64,000 bases of DNA from Prochlorococcus sp. MIT 0604 (GCF_000757845.1 NZ_CP007753.1:930001-994000), one strand, 5' to 3'; shown: positions 16,599 through 25,658, counted from the first letter of the stretch. The notes: generated by a model not told the origin, from the sequence alone. Made by a program: numbers and translations.

Positions 16599-17279
16599 CT
16601 ATAGAATTTCTCTCTTTAAAGTATCATTTTCCTTATAGACTTTAAAACAATTTCTACCATTACCAAAATCGATTGAGTAATATTCACTATCATTTTTGAC
16701 GTGGATGGCACAATTGCCCTCTATACAAATACAAGATTCAATAATTTCCCTATTTATAACATCATTTACATAAGGCTCCCTCTCTTTTTCTTCATCGAAA
16801 TGAGGGCAGGCAATACCCTCAACTATTCCTAAGCAATCAATTATTGCTAATTCTTCAGCATAAGAATCAGTTATACCTTTATCAAACCAACAAATAGCTC
16901 CAGCACTTACACCACTCATCACAATTCCTTTTTCATAGGCATTCCGCAAAATTTCATGTAAATTCCATTCTTTCCAAACAGCTAACATACTTTTTGTATT
17001 TCCGCCTCCAACATAAATAATATCTTGACTTAAAACTTTATCTTCAAGGTTTTCTGTTCTAGAGAAAAAATCAATATGACTTGTTATACAATCAAGTTTA
17101 GAAAATGCTCTATAAAAATTTAGTTTGTACAAACTACTATCCCCAGAGGCAGTTGGAATAAAGCAAATTTTTGGTCTTTTTTTATTAATTAATGAAATTA
17201 TATATTTTTCAATTTGAAGAGAGCCTAAAGATCGTCCAAACCCTCCACCACCTATTGCAACTATATTTTTACTATGCAT
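16599..17279 (-). CDS. Peptidase E family serine peptidase (S51)
   Basis: A 226-residue protein with GGGGFGR at the N-terminus, IPTASGDSS and VGGGNTKSMLAVW, and the nucleophile elbow GVSAGAICW with Ser125 as predicted nucleophile. These are the features of peptidase E, which hydrolyses dipeptides with an N-terminal aspartate, and of the related cyanophycinase. The shorter length favours the peptidase-E side rather than cyanophycinase. It diverges from the acetyltransferase gene at 17306. Confidence 0.85.
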   Translation of the reverse strand: MHSKNIVAIGGGGFGRSLGSLQIEKYIISLINKKRPKICFIPTASGDSSLYKLNFYRAFSKLDCITSHIDFFSRTENLEDKVLSQDIIYVGGGNTKSMLAVWKEWNLHEILRNAYEKGIVMSGVSAGAICWFDKGITDSYAEELAIIDCLGIVEGIACPHFDEEKEREPYVNDVINREIIESCICIEGNCAIHVKNDSEYYSIDFGNGRNCFKVYKENDTLKREIL

Positions 17280-17305
17280 ATTAAATTTAAAAAGAAGATT
17301 TGTTT

Positions 17306-17773
17306 ATGAATTTAAGACAAATTACCACTAAAGATCAACTGGAATTAAAGAAGGTTTATTTTGATTCAATTCAATCATTAGATGAAAAAATTTATAGTCA
17401 AGAACAAAAAAGGGCATGGTCAAGTCAAGCTTGGAATAATTCAAATTTTGATAAGTCAATAACTAAAGGGCAAGGTTGGCTTATAAGTAAACAGGGAGTT
17501 ATTATTGCTTTTGCCACAAGATATCCCACAGATAGAATTGCTTTATTTTACTGTAAAGGGAAATACCAAAGAAAAGGCTTCGGTTCTAAGTTACTACATA
17601 AGTTAGAAGAAGAAGCTAAGAAAGAAGGTCTAGATTCACTTTCAACTGAAGCAAGCTTAATAAGTTATGAGTTATTTCTTAAAAATAAATGGAAAACAAT
17701 ACGTAAAGAAATCGTTATTATAAATAACATTTTTTTTGAAAGATATAAAATGACTAAAAATATAAAAAGTTAA
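17306..17773 (+). CDS. GNAT-family N-acetyltransferase
   Basis: Starts MNLRQITTKDQLELKKVYFD (ATG at 17306; a TTG at 17300 is also in frame). Contains IALFYCKGKYQRKGFGSKLLHKLEEEA, in which QRKGFGSKLL is the acetyl-CoA-binding R/Q-x-x-G-x-G/A loop, then STEASLISYELFLKNKW, the usual C-terminal strand-helix. Acetyl acceptor unknown. Length 155 residues is typical. Confidence 0.85.
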   Translation: MNLRQITTKDQLELKKVYFDSIQSLDEKIYSQEQKRAWSSQAWNNSNFDKSITKGQGWLISKQGVIIAFATRYPTDRIALFYCKGKYQRKGFGSKLLHKLEEEAKKEGLDSLSTEASLISYELFLKNKWKTIRKEIVIINNIFFERYKMTKNIKS

Positions 17774-17779
17774 CTAATA

Positions 17780-18100
17780 ATGTCTGGCAAAAAGGGATTG
17801 ATTCTAATTAAAAGAGTTCTGTTTTGGACGTTTTACTTTTTTTCAGGATTTGTACTTTATTCGAATAAAGGTATATTACCTTCTATGTTAATTACTTTCT
17901 CAAGAATTTTTTATCCATTATCTATTTTTTGGCTACAAATAAGAATTAAAAAAAGAACCAATTTTCTGCCTATTGATTCAAAAATGACAACTTCGCAATT
18001 ATGGTTCAATATATTACCCGTTATTGCATCTCTATTCACGGTAATTTTTTCTTTAACAAATTTATTTTTATATATTCTAGGAAAATTAATTAACTCTTAA
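17780..18100 (+). CDS. Unknown membrane protein, 106 aa
   Basis: Three hydrophobic stretches at about residues 13-35, 36-52 and 78-102 (IKRVLFWTFYFFSGFVLY, SRIFYPLSIFWLQI, NILPVIASLFTVIFSL) predict an integral membrane protein. It begins 6 bp after the GNAT stop and may be in the same transcript. No family recognised. Confidence 0.55.
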   Translation: MSGKKGLILIKRVLFWTFYFFSGFVLYSNKGILPSMLITFSRIFYPLSIFWLQIRIKKRTNFLPIDSKMTTSQLWFNILPVIASLFTVIFSLTNLFLYILGKLINS

Positions 18101-18219
18101 ATTTAATAAATAAATTATTATCTAATCGCAATATAAATTTCTCTGATAAAAAACATAATGTAAAGAAATTTGCCTTTTACTCATAAATGTTTAAATTTTA
18201 AATAGTGATCAATACAATC

Positions 18220-18369
18220 ATGAAAAATATTTCAGTAAAGGGAAATATTAATTTTGATAAAAAAAAAGATATAAATGATTATGAATTATTCTCTTTAAAG
18301 ATCACAGATAGTTTATATAAAAAAGATATTGGAAAATTTCTTGAGACTCTATCTTCTCACTTTATTTAA
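18220..18369 (+). CDS. Possible small soluble protein, 49 aa
   Basis: ATG frame MKNISVKGNINFDKKKDIND... ending ETLSSHFI. It is Lys-rich and soluble with no motif. The composition is coding-like and it fills a gap between two real genes. Confidence 0.4.
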   Translation: MKNISVKGNINFDKKKDINDYELFSLKITDSLYKKDIGKFLETLSSHFI

Positions 18370-18460
18370 GTAAAAAATTTTTTCTGATCTTCAAATTCAA
18401 ACAGTACCATTTATAAAATAAGTATTTAAGGGATAATAACAATAATCTAAAAAAAATAAA

Positions 18461-18778
18461 ATGCAATTATTTCTTGCTGATTGTCAATTCCCAGATATTG
18501 ATAATCAAGTAAAAGCTTATCAATTATTTGTGGAGGCCTGGGAAAACGGTGAAATTGCAAAATCAGATAAAACAGACAAATTTGAGATGTTATTTAGAGT
18601 GCATGCTCCTGGAGAAGGTAGGGTAGTTTGTTTGTGTAAGGCAAATAGTGATAAGGAAATTTTTGAGCATTTTGCTCCATGGAGAGCAAAATTTGGCATT
18701 CATATGGAATTTACACCTGTAATCAGTTGTCAAAATATTGTTGATTACCATAAAGATTTGTTCAAAACTTTAGGTTAA
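18461..18778 (+). CDS. DUF3303-type protein
   Basis: A 105-residue protein beginning MQLFLADCQFPDIDNQVKAY, with FRVHAPGEGRVVCLCKANSD and FAPWRAKFGIHMEFTPVISC. The compact alpha/beta pattern and length are those of the DUF3303 family, found in cyanobacteria and other bacteria. The role of the family is unknown. A clear start codon and clean gaps support the call. Confidence 0.75.
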   Translation: MQLFLADCQFPDIDNQVKAYQLFVEAWENGEIAKSDKTDKFEMLFRVHAPGEGRVVCLCKANSDKEIFEHFAPWRAKFGIHMEFTPVISCQNIVDYHKDLFKTLG

Positions 18779-18801
18779 TTAGCTTAAATATCAAATTAAT
18801 C

Positions 18802-18981
18802 GTGATTAAACCTTTTTCCAATCTTATTAATAAAAAAAAAGAAAGAAATTTTTCTTCTTCAAAAAGTAATGTTAATCGAGAAGAAAAAGTAAAATCTAAA
18901 CCATTAATTATATTTGGTTTTATCATCTCATTGACTTCGATCTTTTTACTTTTATTCACTATTAATGATAAATTTGGATGA
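18802..18981 (+). CDS. Small membrane protein with GTG start, 59 aa
   Basis: A GTG-initiated frame reads MIKPFSNLINKKKERNFSSS, a polar basic segment, then a membrane helix (LIIFGFIISLTSIFLLLF, about 35-52) and a short tail. A reverse-strand frame overlaps it but has no better signature. The single-span arrangement is typical here. Moderate certainty because of the GTG start. Confidence 0.45.
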   Translation: MIKPFSNLINKKKERNFSSSKSNVNREEKVKSKPLIIFGFIISLTSIFLLLFTINDKFG

Positions 18982-19051
18982 TTTATGAGTAATTAAAACT
19001 ATTTCTTGGTAACAAATATGTTCTATTATAAATTTAAAAATAACTAACTAT

Positions 19052-19168
19052 ATGGCATTTAATGAAGGAGGGATGGCATCAGGCCTTCTAATCATTGCAG
19101 TATCAATTATTTTTGCTGCAGGTTTTGGATTTTTAGTATTGCATTTTGTACCAGGTACTCCTTTTTAA
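19052..19168 (+). CDS. Small single-span membrane protein, 38 aa
   Basis: ATG frame MAFNEGGMASGLLIIAVSII, continuing FAAGFGFLVLHFVPGTPF: one Gly/Ala-rich membrane helix with short ends, resembling the small subunits of photosynthetic complexes in composition. No specific subunit recognised. Confidence 0.55.
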   Translation: MAFNEGGMASGLLIIAVSIIFAAGFGFLVLHFVPGTPF

Positions 19169-19201
19169 AAAAAGAAAATTTATTCAAAAATCTTGATTAT
19201 G

Positions 19202-19471
19202 TTATACATTAACAGTTTCTAAATCCTGCATTTGATTATCATCAGGATTAGATTTCTTTTTTAATCTATAAGCATAAAATAAAGATCCTAAAGCTACGGT
19301 ACTAGAGGCTAATATTCCTGATATTAGTATTACGGCAAAAAGGCCTCCTATTAGTCCCCCTTTTAATCTAAGCAAATTTGCTTTTATTAAAAGAATTGAT
19401 AAAAAAACAATGGTGGCTTTAAGTGATGAGATTTTCAAGAAAGTAAATGGATAAAAGGGATTTAATAACAT
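19202..19471 (-). CDS. Unknown membrane protein, 89 aa
   Basis: Two hydrophobic segments (about residues 8-30 and 38-68, with GGLFAVILISGILASS and ALGSLFYAYRL), then a polar tail ending QMQDLETVNV. The N-terminal segment could be an artefact of an early start. Lies between two very small membrane-protein genes; unrecognised. Confidence 0.5.
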   Translation of the reverse strand: MLLNPFYPFTFLKISSLKATIVFLSILLIKANLLRLKGGLIGGLFAVILISGILASSTVALGSLFYAYRLKKKSNPDDNQMQDLETVNV

Positions 19472-19526
19472 TTCTTTAACAGAATAGAATTTATCTGATT
19501 CTAAAAATAAATTTTAAAAAACGCAT

Positions 19527-19552
19527 AAAAAAAAGACCCAAATGAGTCTTTT
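19527..19552 (-). terminator. Rho-independent terminator of the 45-aa gene
   Basis: On the reverse strand AAAAGAC pairs with GTCTTTT around an 8-nt loop and is followed by an eight-T run (plus coordinates 19527-19534). It lies 25 bp after the stop of the gene at 19577-19714. The plus side has a shorter T run. Confidence 0.7.
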
Positions 19553-19576
19553 AAATTCTAAATTAAGGATAATGAT

Positions 19577-19714
19577 TTATGCATCAGGATCAAAATTCTT
19601 AAGGTTTGGTCCTGCAACAAGACCAACAAGGCCAAAAAGGACTAAAGAACCAATTCCGAAGCCTGCTGCCCAAGGATTGAAACCACCTAAAGCAAAAGAA
19701 GCTAATAAATTCAT
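19577..19714 (-). CDS. Small membrane protein, 45 aa
   Basis: An ATG at 19714 starts MNLLASFALGGFNPWAAGFG, a Gly-rich hydrophobic helix (IGSLVLFGLVGLVAGP) and a short tail PNLKNFDPDA. It has its own terminator, so it is probably a separately transcribed gene. The composition resembles small photosystem or light-harvesting-type subunits but I cannot name it. Confidence 0.65.
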   Translation of the reverse strand: MNLLASFALGGFNPWAAGFGIGSLVLFGLVGLVAGPNLKNFDPDA

Positions 19715-19914
19715 GATTTAAAACATAATATCTGGGAGTAAGCATACAGATTATTATGAAAAATATACCTATATTGAGACATTTCTTCGTAATTATTAGA
19801 ATCGTTTAATTGTCCTTTTATAAGAAATCCACAAAATTTTTATTATTTGTTTTATTATCGAGGCAATACTATTCTGTTGGCGTACTTTAAGACCATCAAA
19901 AATGTTTTTTTCTA

Positions 19915-20295
19915 ATGACTTCCAACTATACCTTTATTTATGATGGAGAATGCCCATTCTGCAATCATTTTGCTGAGCTACTTGAGATCAAAAGCAAGAT
20001 AAATAATATTAAAATTCTTGATGGTCGTAAAAATTTAACTCTAATTAAATCCCTCCTAGAGAAAGGTTACGACCTAGATAAAGGAGCTATTCTCCTGAAA
20101 GATGAAGATATCTTTCATGGGGCAGATGCAATTAATACTATTTGCAAAAAAATAAATAATCCCTCAAGTAGTTTACTTTTGTTACTTTCTAGAGTATTTA
20201 AATCAAATAAACGAACAAATTTGATATTTCCTTTACTAATCAGAGCCAGAAGATTCGCATTGATATCAAAAGGTATATCAATATCCCTAGTTTAA
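19915..20295 (+). CDS. DCC-family thiol-disulfide oxidoreductase-like protein (DUF393)
   Basis: Begins MTSNYTFIYDGECPFCNHFA: the YDGECPFC motif with Cys13 and Cys16 is the DCC signature, a thioredoxin-like CxxC. Later HGADAINTICKKI corresponds to the family's G-x-x-A pattern. The 126-residue length is usual. Members are presumed redox proteins; no partner is evident nearby. A 107-bp gap separates it from the next gene. Confidence 0.85.
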   Translation: MTSNYTFIYDGECPFCNHFAELLEIKSKINNIKILDGRKNLTLIKSLLEKGYDLDKGAILLKDEDIFHGADAINTICKKINNPSSSLLLLLSRVFKSNKRTNLIFPLLIRARRFALISKGISISLV

Positions 20296-20402
20296 AAATA
20301 AAAACTTTCTAAATATTTAATAACATATTTATAAGCTTCTGTGTTAATAAATGATAATTAATTATTTCTTAGCTAGAACTAGGTGGTAACAACAAGTATT
20401 AA

Positions 20403-20588
20403 ATGATAGAAAACTTCAATCCCTTTATTTCATTGGGCGGTGATAACCAAAAAGTTAATCATATGGCTGAAGCGGCACTTGAAATGAATTTAACTTGCAA
20501 TGATTTAAAGAAGGATTTAAATTTAACTGATGGTGATGTAGTGGATATGTTGCAACTAGTAATGGACAGGTTTAAAAATAGTAATTAA
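20403..20588 (+). CDS. Unknown small protein, 61 aa
   Basis: MIENFNPFISLGGDNQKVNH opens a helical, acidic protein: MAEAALEMNLTCNDLKKDLN and LTDGDVVDMLQLVMDRF. The arrangement of two helices hints at a small regulator or adaptor. Not recognised. The ATG follows a plausible promoter gap and the next gene starts 45 bp after. Confidence 0.6.
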   Translation: MIENFNPFISLGGDNQKVNHMAEAALEMNLTCNDLKKDLNLTDGDVVDMLQLVMDRFKNSN

Positions 20589-20633
20589 GTAAATATCGTA
20601 ATTAATTAATCACTATATATTTATTATTTTTTA

Positions 20634-20936
20634 ATGAAAACAGTACAAATTGAGTTTTCGAAATATGAATCAGTTAACTTTTTATGGTCTGAATTAATAG
20701 AAGATTACGGATTTGACAAAGCGAGAAAAATTGTTTCTCAAGCTATTGACTTACAAAAAATGAATGGAACAAAAAATACCACAATGCCAATCATATTTTC
20801 AGGAACAGGAGGATTAGCTTTAATCCCAATACAAATGCTAGAAAAAGAAGATTTTAAAATTAGTTGTAAAGATAACCAAGTTTTAATATTTAATCTAAAA
20901 AGAAAGTCATTTCAAATTTTAAATGAAGCAAACTAA
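20634..20936 (+). CDS. Unknown soluble protein, 100 aa
   Basis: MKTVQIEFSKYESVNFLWSE then helical KARKIVSQAIDLQKMN, and a glycine-rich strand region (FSGTGGLALIPIQMLEKED). The ending is FNLKRKSFQILNEAN. Looks like a globular alpha/beta protein. Not recognised. Confidence 0.6.
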   Translation: MKTVQIEFSKYESVNFLWSELIEDYGFDKARKIVSQAIDLQKMNGTKNTTMPIIFSGTGGLALIPIQMLEKEDFKISCKDNQVLIFNLKRKSFQILNEAN

Positions 20937-21002
20937 TCTAAATTAGTAATTTCTCGATAAAGCCAAAATTACTTTATAGTCTATTAAAACAATTTAGTGA
21001 TA

Positions 21003-21719
21003 ATGACTTTCGAAGCGACCTACCTTGGATCAAATGGTTGGCTTATAAAATTTTAAAAAACCAACTTAATTATTGACCCTTGGCTCAAAGGCGATTTAAT
21101 ATTCCCACCAGGTGAATGGTTCTTTAAAGGATCATTAGAAGAAGAAATCTTAATAGATAAAGAAATAGATATTATTTTATTAACTCAAGGTTTGCCTGAT
21201 CACTGTCATGTTCCAACATTAGAAATGTTCAGAAAGGATATTCCTATAATTTGCCCTAAAAGTGCTGTTGAAACATTAGAAAAAATTGGTTTTAGTTCAA
21301 TAAAAATGCTTAAGCCAACTGAAAAGACTAATCAGTTTAATTTAAGTTTTGAAGCCACTGCTGGGGCTCCAGTACCACAAATAGAAAACGGATATATTGT
21401 TAAAGACGATCAAGATAATGGGTTTTATATAGAACCCCATGGATATCTTGATGAAAATTTAAACAAACAAAATCTTGATGCAGTTATTACTCCTACAAAA
21501 AATTTAGAATTACCCTTAGTAGGTGCTTTTGTAAAAGGTGCTGATGTAGTACCTAAATTGATTAACAAATTCAATCCAAGATTTATACTATCAAGTACCG
21601 TTGGCGGAGATGCAAAATATTCAGGTTTTTTAAATAATTTTATTTCAGTACAGGATTTGGAAGAGGAATTAAATTGTAATCTAGTAGATTTAAAGAACAT
21701 GCAATCTATTATGATCTAA
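21003..21719 (+). pseudogene. Metallo-beta-lactamase-fold protein gene interrupted by an in-frame TAA
   Basis: A single frame reads MTFEATYLGSNGWLIKF, then a TAA at 21054-21056, then KTNLIIDPWLKGDLIF and on without interruption to the stop at 21717-21719. The downstream part contains ILLTQGLPDHCHVPTLEMF, a modified version of the MBL metal-binding segment as seen in plant and cyanobacterial relatives. Both sides of the stop are clearly homologous parts of one family, so this is a nonsense mutation or a sequencing error. A shorter product from TTG at 21192 would lack the first 63 codons. If the stop is real the gene is probably inactive. Confidence 0.65.
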
Positions 21720-21789
21720 ATTTCTCTAAAAGATCTCTTATTTAGTCATTTAGCTTGCAAGTAAATCTATTTTAAAAGGAGTACAAAAA

Positions 21790-22155
21790 ATTCATTCATT
21801 TTTAATTAGCTCACTACTTTTATTAGCTTTAAATAGTAGCTATATTTGTGAGAATTCAAAGCTTAACCTTGTGATGAGAAATAATATAAATGGTGACTTT
21901 TCCATAGTAGAAAAGATATCTGAGTTAAAGCCAGGAGCATTTATAATTATTAATTGGAACGAAATAAAGCTTATGCTTCCATACTCTCTAAGAAAAGATT
22001 ATATTTCCTTTACAGATAAAAAATGGGACTGGAGGTACCAATTTAATAAAGACGGATCTGCTGATATTATTAATCCTTCTTTATTCGAACTCCTTCCTTC
22101 TGGAGAAGTTAAAGCACATCTTTGTCAATCACAACATAAAAGTTCTAACTTATAA
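21790..22155 (+). CDS. Secreted protein, probable ATT start, 121 aa
   Basis: The nearest ATG (21871) leaves a 94-residue product, but the same frame upstream encodes HSFLISSLLLLALNSSYIC, a convincing signal peptide. An AAGGAG Shine-Dalgarno (21776-21781) lies 8 nt before an ATT codon (21790), and no ATG, GTG or TTG is available there. I therefore propose an ATT start. The mature part includes PGAFIIINWNEIKLMLPYSL and KWDWRYQFNKDGSADIINPS. Exported to periplasm or lumen; function unknown. Confidence 0.6.
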   Translation: MHSFLISSLLLLALNSSYICENSKLNLVMRNNINGDFSIVEKISELKPGAFIIINWNEIKLMLPYSLRKDYISFTDKKWDWRYQFNKDGSADIINPSLFELLPSGEVKAHLCQSQHKSSNL

Positions 22156-22205
22156 TTTCAAAATAAATATTCTAGATTATTTAACTTCTGTACTTCTTTG
22201 TAAAG

Positions 22206-24812
22206 ATGAACAAACCAAAAAAACAAAAAGGTATTTCAAGATATGTAAAACTTGAAGATTACAAAGTTTTTGATTATGAAATTCCAGAAATCTTTTTGGA
22301 TTTCGTAATAAATAAAAATGCTGTTAATGTTACGACGAAATTAAAATTGGTAAAAAAAAATAAGAATACCAAAAATCTTATCCTTGATGGTACGGATATA
22401 TTAATAAAAAAATTATTTATAGATGACTCACTACTAGAAAAGGAATACTACAAACAGCAAAAAAATAACTTAATAATTGAAAATATAAACAAAGATAATT
22501 TTTTACTAAAAATAGAAGGAATAATTAAACCAAAGGAAAATACATCCCTTTTAGGAATGTATGAGAGCAATGGAATTATAACTACGCAATGTGAGGCAGA
22601 GGGATTTAGAAGAATAAGTTTTCACTCTGATAGGCCTGATATTCTAAGCAAATACACCGTTAGAATTGAGGCAGACAAAAATGATTATCCTGTCTTACTT
22701 TCAAATGGTAACGTCGTAAAAGAAAATAATCTTGCAAATAATCGACATGAAATAATTTGGGAAGACCCATATCCGAAACCCTCATATCTATTTGCATTGG
22801 TAGCTGGAAAACTTAATTGTGTAAAAGACAATTTCATAACAAAATCAAATAAAAAAGTAAAAATAAATATTTATGTTGAGTATGGCGATGAAAAATATGT
22901 TCAACATGCAATAAGTTCATTACAGAAATCTATGAAATGGGACGAGGATAAATATAACCTTGAATACGATTTGTCATTGTTCAATATTGTTGCAGTTAGG
23001 CACTTTAATATGGGAGCAATGGAAAATAAAAGTCTCAATATTTTCAATTCAAAACTAATACTCGCGAATTCTGAAACGACAACTGATGAGGAATTAGAAA
23101 GAATAGAGGGTGTGATCGCCCATGAATATTTCCATAATTGGACGGGTAATAGAGTGACTTGTAGGGATTGGTTTCAATTATCTTTAAAAGAGGGTTTAAC
23201 AGTATTCAGAGATCAACAATTCACTGCAGACGTTCATAATAGTGAAATAAAGAGACTTGATGATGCAAAATTTCTTAGAAGAAATCAATTTAGAGAGGAT
23301 TCTGGGCCAACATCGCATCCTGTAATGCCAGAAAAATATCAAGAAATAGACAATTTCTATACGACCACGATTTATGAAAAAGGATCAGAAATAATTAGAA
23401 TGCTTAACAAGCTTGTAAAAGATGAAAATTTCTATAAAGGATTTAGTAATTACATCTCAACATATGATGGAAAGGCAGCAACAATAGACCAATTTGTCGA
23501 TAAAATTTTAGAGCACAATAAGGAAATCGATCCTAAAAAGTTTAAAATCTGGTACAAGCAAAATGGGACACCAAAAGTTCAATTCAAGAGAATCTGGGAT
23601 CAAACAAATGAAAAACTTACAATTGAAGCCTCTCAAACTAATCCAATAAAGAAGAACCAATATAATGATTTACCTCTAATAATACCTATAAATCTGGCTA
23701 TATTTTGCGGTGAGAATAAAACGATAGAAAAAACAGTTGTTTTAAAAACAAAAAAACAAGAATTTATTTTTAGGAATATAAGATCTCACCTCCAAATTCC
23801 TTTAGTCACTTATTTTCGCGAATTCTCTTCACCTGTTGAGTGGGAATCAGACACTACCTTTGATGAAAAATTTTTAATCTTAAGATATGAAAAAGATTTT
23901 TTTACACTATCTAATACTGTAAAAGTATTTTATAAAAAAATAATTTTATGCAGATTAGATGAAAAACCAGATCATAAAATTGAAAATAAATTAATAAGCG
24001 CCTTAATATCATTTATAAAAAATAAAGATATTAATTTATCCCTTTTATCAGAATTACTTAGTATACCGACATTTGCTGAAATTGAATCAGAAATGGAAAA
24101 TTTAGACCCTTTAAAGATATATAAAACTATTGACGAATTAAATCATTTATTCGGGACTAAATTAAAAGAAGAATTATATTTTAAGCTTAAAGAAATAGAG
24201 AAAAATCTAGATAAAGTTTGGCCAAAAGGTAAAAACGAGAGAAAACTAATCGAAACTATTTGGAAACTACTCTTGCACAGTGATGATGAGGAAATTAAAA
24301 GAAAAATAATTTTTTATGTAGATAGTAATTCGATGACGCTAGCAAAAGCTGCATTGAATTCTTTCAGTAGGATTAATTGTCCAGAAAGAAAAATTATTTC
24401 AAATATATTCTTTAATAAATGGAAAAATAATAGTGTCGTTTTGGATAGTTGGTTCTCATTCAATGCATCTATAGAAATTGATGAAAAAACAAGCAGCATT
24501 GAAAAATTATTTGAAAATAAGTATTTTGATTCAAAATCACCAAACACTCTAAGAGCTATATTAAATACTTTCGTAACAAGAAATAGTACTTTTCATGCAA
24601 TGGATGGTTCTGGTTATAAATATATTGCAAAGAAGATAATTGAATTTGATAAATTAAATCCAATCGTAATTTCCCGTTTTGTGAAAGTATTTAGTAGATA
24701 CGATTATTATTCAGACCCTTATAAAAGTAATATGTTAGAAACAATAAAGCAGATTAAAAAAAAGAAACTATCAACAAATACTAAAGAAGTATTAGATGCA
24801 ATACTAGATTGA
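22206..24812 (+). CDS. pepN: Aminopeptidase N (M1 family)
   Basis: An 868-residue M1 metallopeptidase of bacterial PepN type. GAMEN, the substrate N-terminus-binding motif, is at residues 270-274, and HEYFHNW starting at His306 gives the zinc ligands His306 and His310 with catalytic Glu307; the third ligand lies in the following KEGLTVFRDQQF helix. The C-terminal domain is helical and contains the PepN ending region (RYDYYSDPYKSNML). It removes N-terminal residues from peptides in the cytoplasm. Length matches the family. It stands alone between unknown genes. Confidence 0.95.
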   Translation: MNKPKKQKGISRYVKLEDYKVFDYEIPEIFLDFVINKNAVNVTTKLKLVKKNKNTKNLILDGTDILIKKLFIDDSLLEKEYYKQQKNNLIIENINKDNFLLKIEGIIKPKENTSLLGMYESNGIITTQCEAEGFRRISFHSDRPDILSKYTVRIEADKNDYPVLLSNGNVVKENNLANNRHEIIWEDPYPKPSYLFALVAGKLNCVKDNFITKSNKKVKINIYVEYGDEKYVQHAISSLQKSMKWDEDKYNLEYDLSLFNIVAVRHFNMGAMENKSLNIFNSKLILANSETTTDEELERIEGVIAHEYFHNWTGNRVTCRDWFQLSLKEGLTVFRDQQFTADVHNSEIKRLDDAKFLRRNQFREDSGPTSHPVMPEKYQEIDNFYTTTIYEKGSEIIRMLNKLVKDENFYKGFSNYISTYDGKAATIDQFVDKILEHNKEIDPKKFKIWYKQNGTPKVQFKRIWDQTNEKLTIEASQTNPIKKNQYNDLPLIIPINLAIFCGENKTIEKTVVLKTKKQEFIFRNIRSHLQIPLVTYFREFSSPVEWESDTTFDEKFLILRYEKDFFTLSNTVKVFYKKIILCRLDEKPDHKIENKLISALISFIKNKDINLSLLSELLSIPTFAEIESEMENLDPLKIYKTIDELNHLFGTKLKEELYFKLKEIEKNLDKVWPKGKNERKLIETIWKLLLHSDDEEIKRKIIFYVDSNSMTLAKAALNSFSRINCPERKIISNIFFNKWKNNSVVLDSWFSFNASIEIDEKTSSIEKLFENKYFDSKSPNTLRAILNTFVTRNSTFHAMDGSGYKYIAKKIIEFDKLNPIVISRFVKVFSRYDYYSDPYKSNMLETIKQIKKKKLSTNTKEVLDAILD

Positions 24813-24826
24813 TTTATTGATGTTAT

Positions 24827-25048
24827 TTAACTAAATATAATAACAATAATTATAAATATTAAAAATAAAATAAATACAAGATACTTATTAATAAAAATAT
24901 AATCAAATACATTTTTATTATTATCTTTATTCCACTTTTTATTTACGTATTCCTTAGTTATAAATTTATTAGGTCTGCCACAATATAAACATGTTGGGGA
25001 AGTTTTTAAAATTAAATTCTTACATTGAGGGCACTTTTTTTTTTCCAT
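24827..25048 (-). CDS. Zinc-ribbon protein with C-terminal membrane anchor, 73 aa
   Basis: Two CxxC pairs, KKCPQCKN and TCLYCGRP, form a short zinc ribbon at residues 5-24, followed by a basic linker and a C-terminal helix of about 20 residues (LVFILFLIFIIIVIIF). It is likely tail-anchored with the zinc ribbon in the cytoplasm. It is convergent with pepN, 14 bp from its stop. Function unknown. Confidence 0.7.
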   Translation of the reverse strand: MEKKKCPQCKNLILKTSPTCLYCGRPNKFITKEYVNKKWNKDNNKNVFDYIFINKYLVFILFLIFIIIVIIFS

Positions 25049-25188
25049 AAATTTATTTTACTGAATAAAAAAAGTAATTAAAATTTTATTTACTATATTT
25101 TGAATAATTAAATATCATTGCAAAAAAAAATTTGATTCTAACTATTTAAAAAAATTCAATATAATAAAAAATTAGTATTTGGTTTGAA

Positions 25189-25350
25189 ATGTTTGCTATT
25201 GCACTTGGAATGTCCCCTGTCGAAAAAATCACTGTTGCAATATCTGCTTCAATTTTTATAATCGCCTTTACTTGGGTCTCAATTAAGGGAGATTTAAGAA
25301 AACTTGCTAATGAATTAATTGAAGATAATGAAAATAATCAGGATAATTAA
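25189..25350 (+). CDS. Small single-span membrane protein, 53 aa
   Basis: ATG frame MFAIALGMSPVEKITVAISA, then a membrane helix (FIIAFTWVSI) and an acidic tail ending NENNQDN. The hydrophobic-then-acidic architecture is coherent and repeated in other small proteins of the window. Confidence 0.55.
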   Translation: MFAIALGMSPVEKITVAISASIFIIAFTWVSIKGDLRKLANELIEDNENNQDN

Positions 25351-25364
25351 AAAAATCTTTTAAC

Positions 25365-25565
25365 TTACTTTGCATGCAAACTAGGATAATCAATAATATG
25401 CCTAATTTCTTTTAGAGAAGAACCATAGATTTTTTCACCATTTAAGTGAACACCAATCCATTTTTCTTTTTGATTAAAAAAATTACTTTTAGTAGTATCC
25501 ATCTCGAGATAATCTTTATTATCCCAATTTAAAGTTATATCCCAACCTTTATAATTTTCTATCAT
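25365..25565 (-). CDS. Small soluble protein, 66 aa
   Basis: From ATG 25565: MIENYKGWDITLNWDNKDYL, a compact Trp/Tyr-rich protein with KEKWIGVHLNGEKIYGSS and EIRHIIDYPSL. An upstream ATG at 25607 adds 14 hydrophobic residues and is less likely. The pattern resembles small single-domain proteins of picocyanobacteria and phages. Function unknown. Confidence 0.6.
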   Translation of the reverse strand: MIENYKGWDITLNWDNKDYLEMDTTKSNFFNQKEKWIGVHLNGEKIYGSSLKEIRHIIDYPSLHAK

Positions 25566-25658
25566 TGTTAAAAAGAGAACATACTCAAATAATACCCAGA
25601 GAGACATAGAACAAAAACAAAGGAAATAAGTATTTTTTTCGTTATTTTTATTTAATAT

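Noticed and set aside
18762-18959. Reverse-strand 65-codon frame near the DUF3303 gene
   Set aside because: Overlaps DUF3303 end; the plus-strand GTG frame has a coherent membrane-protein plan.
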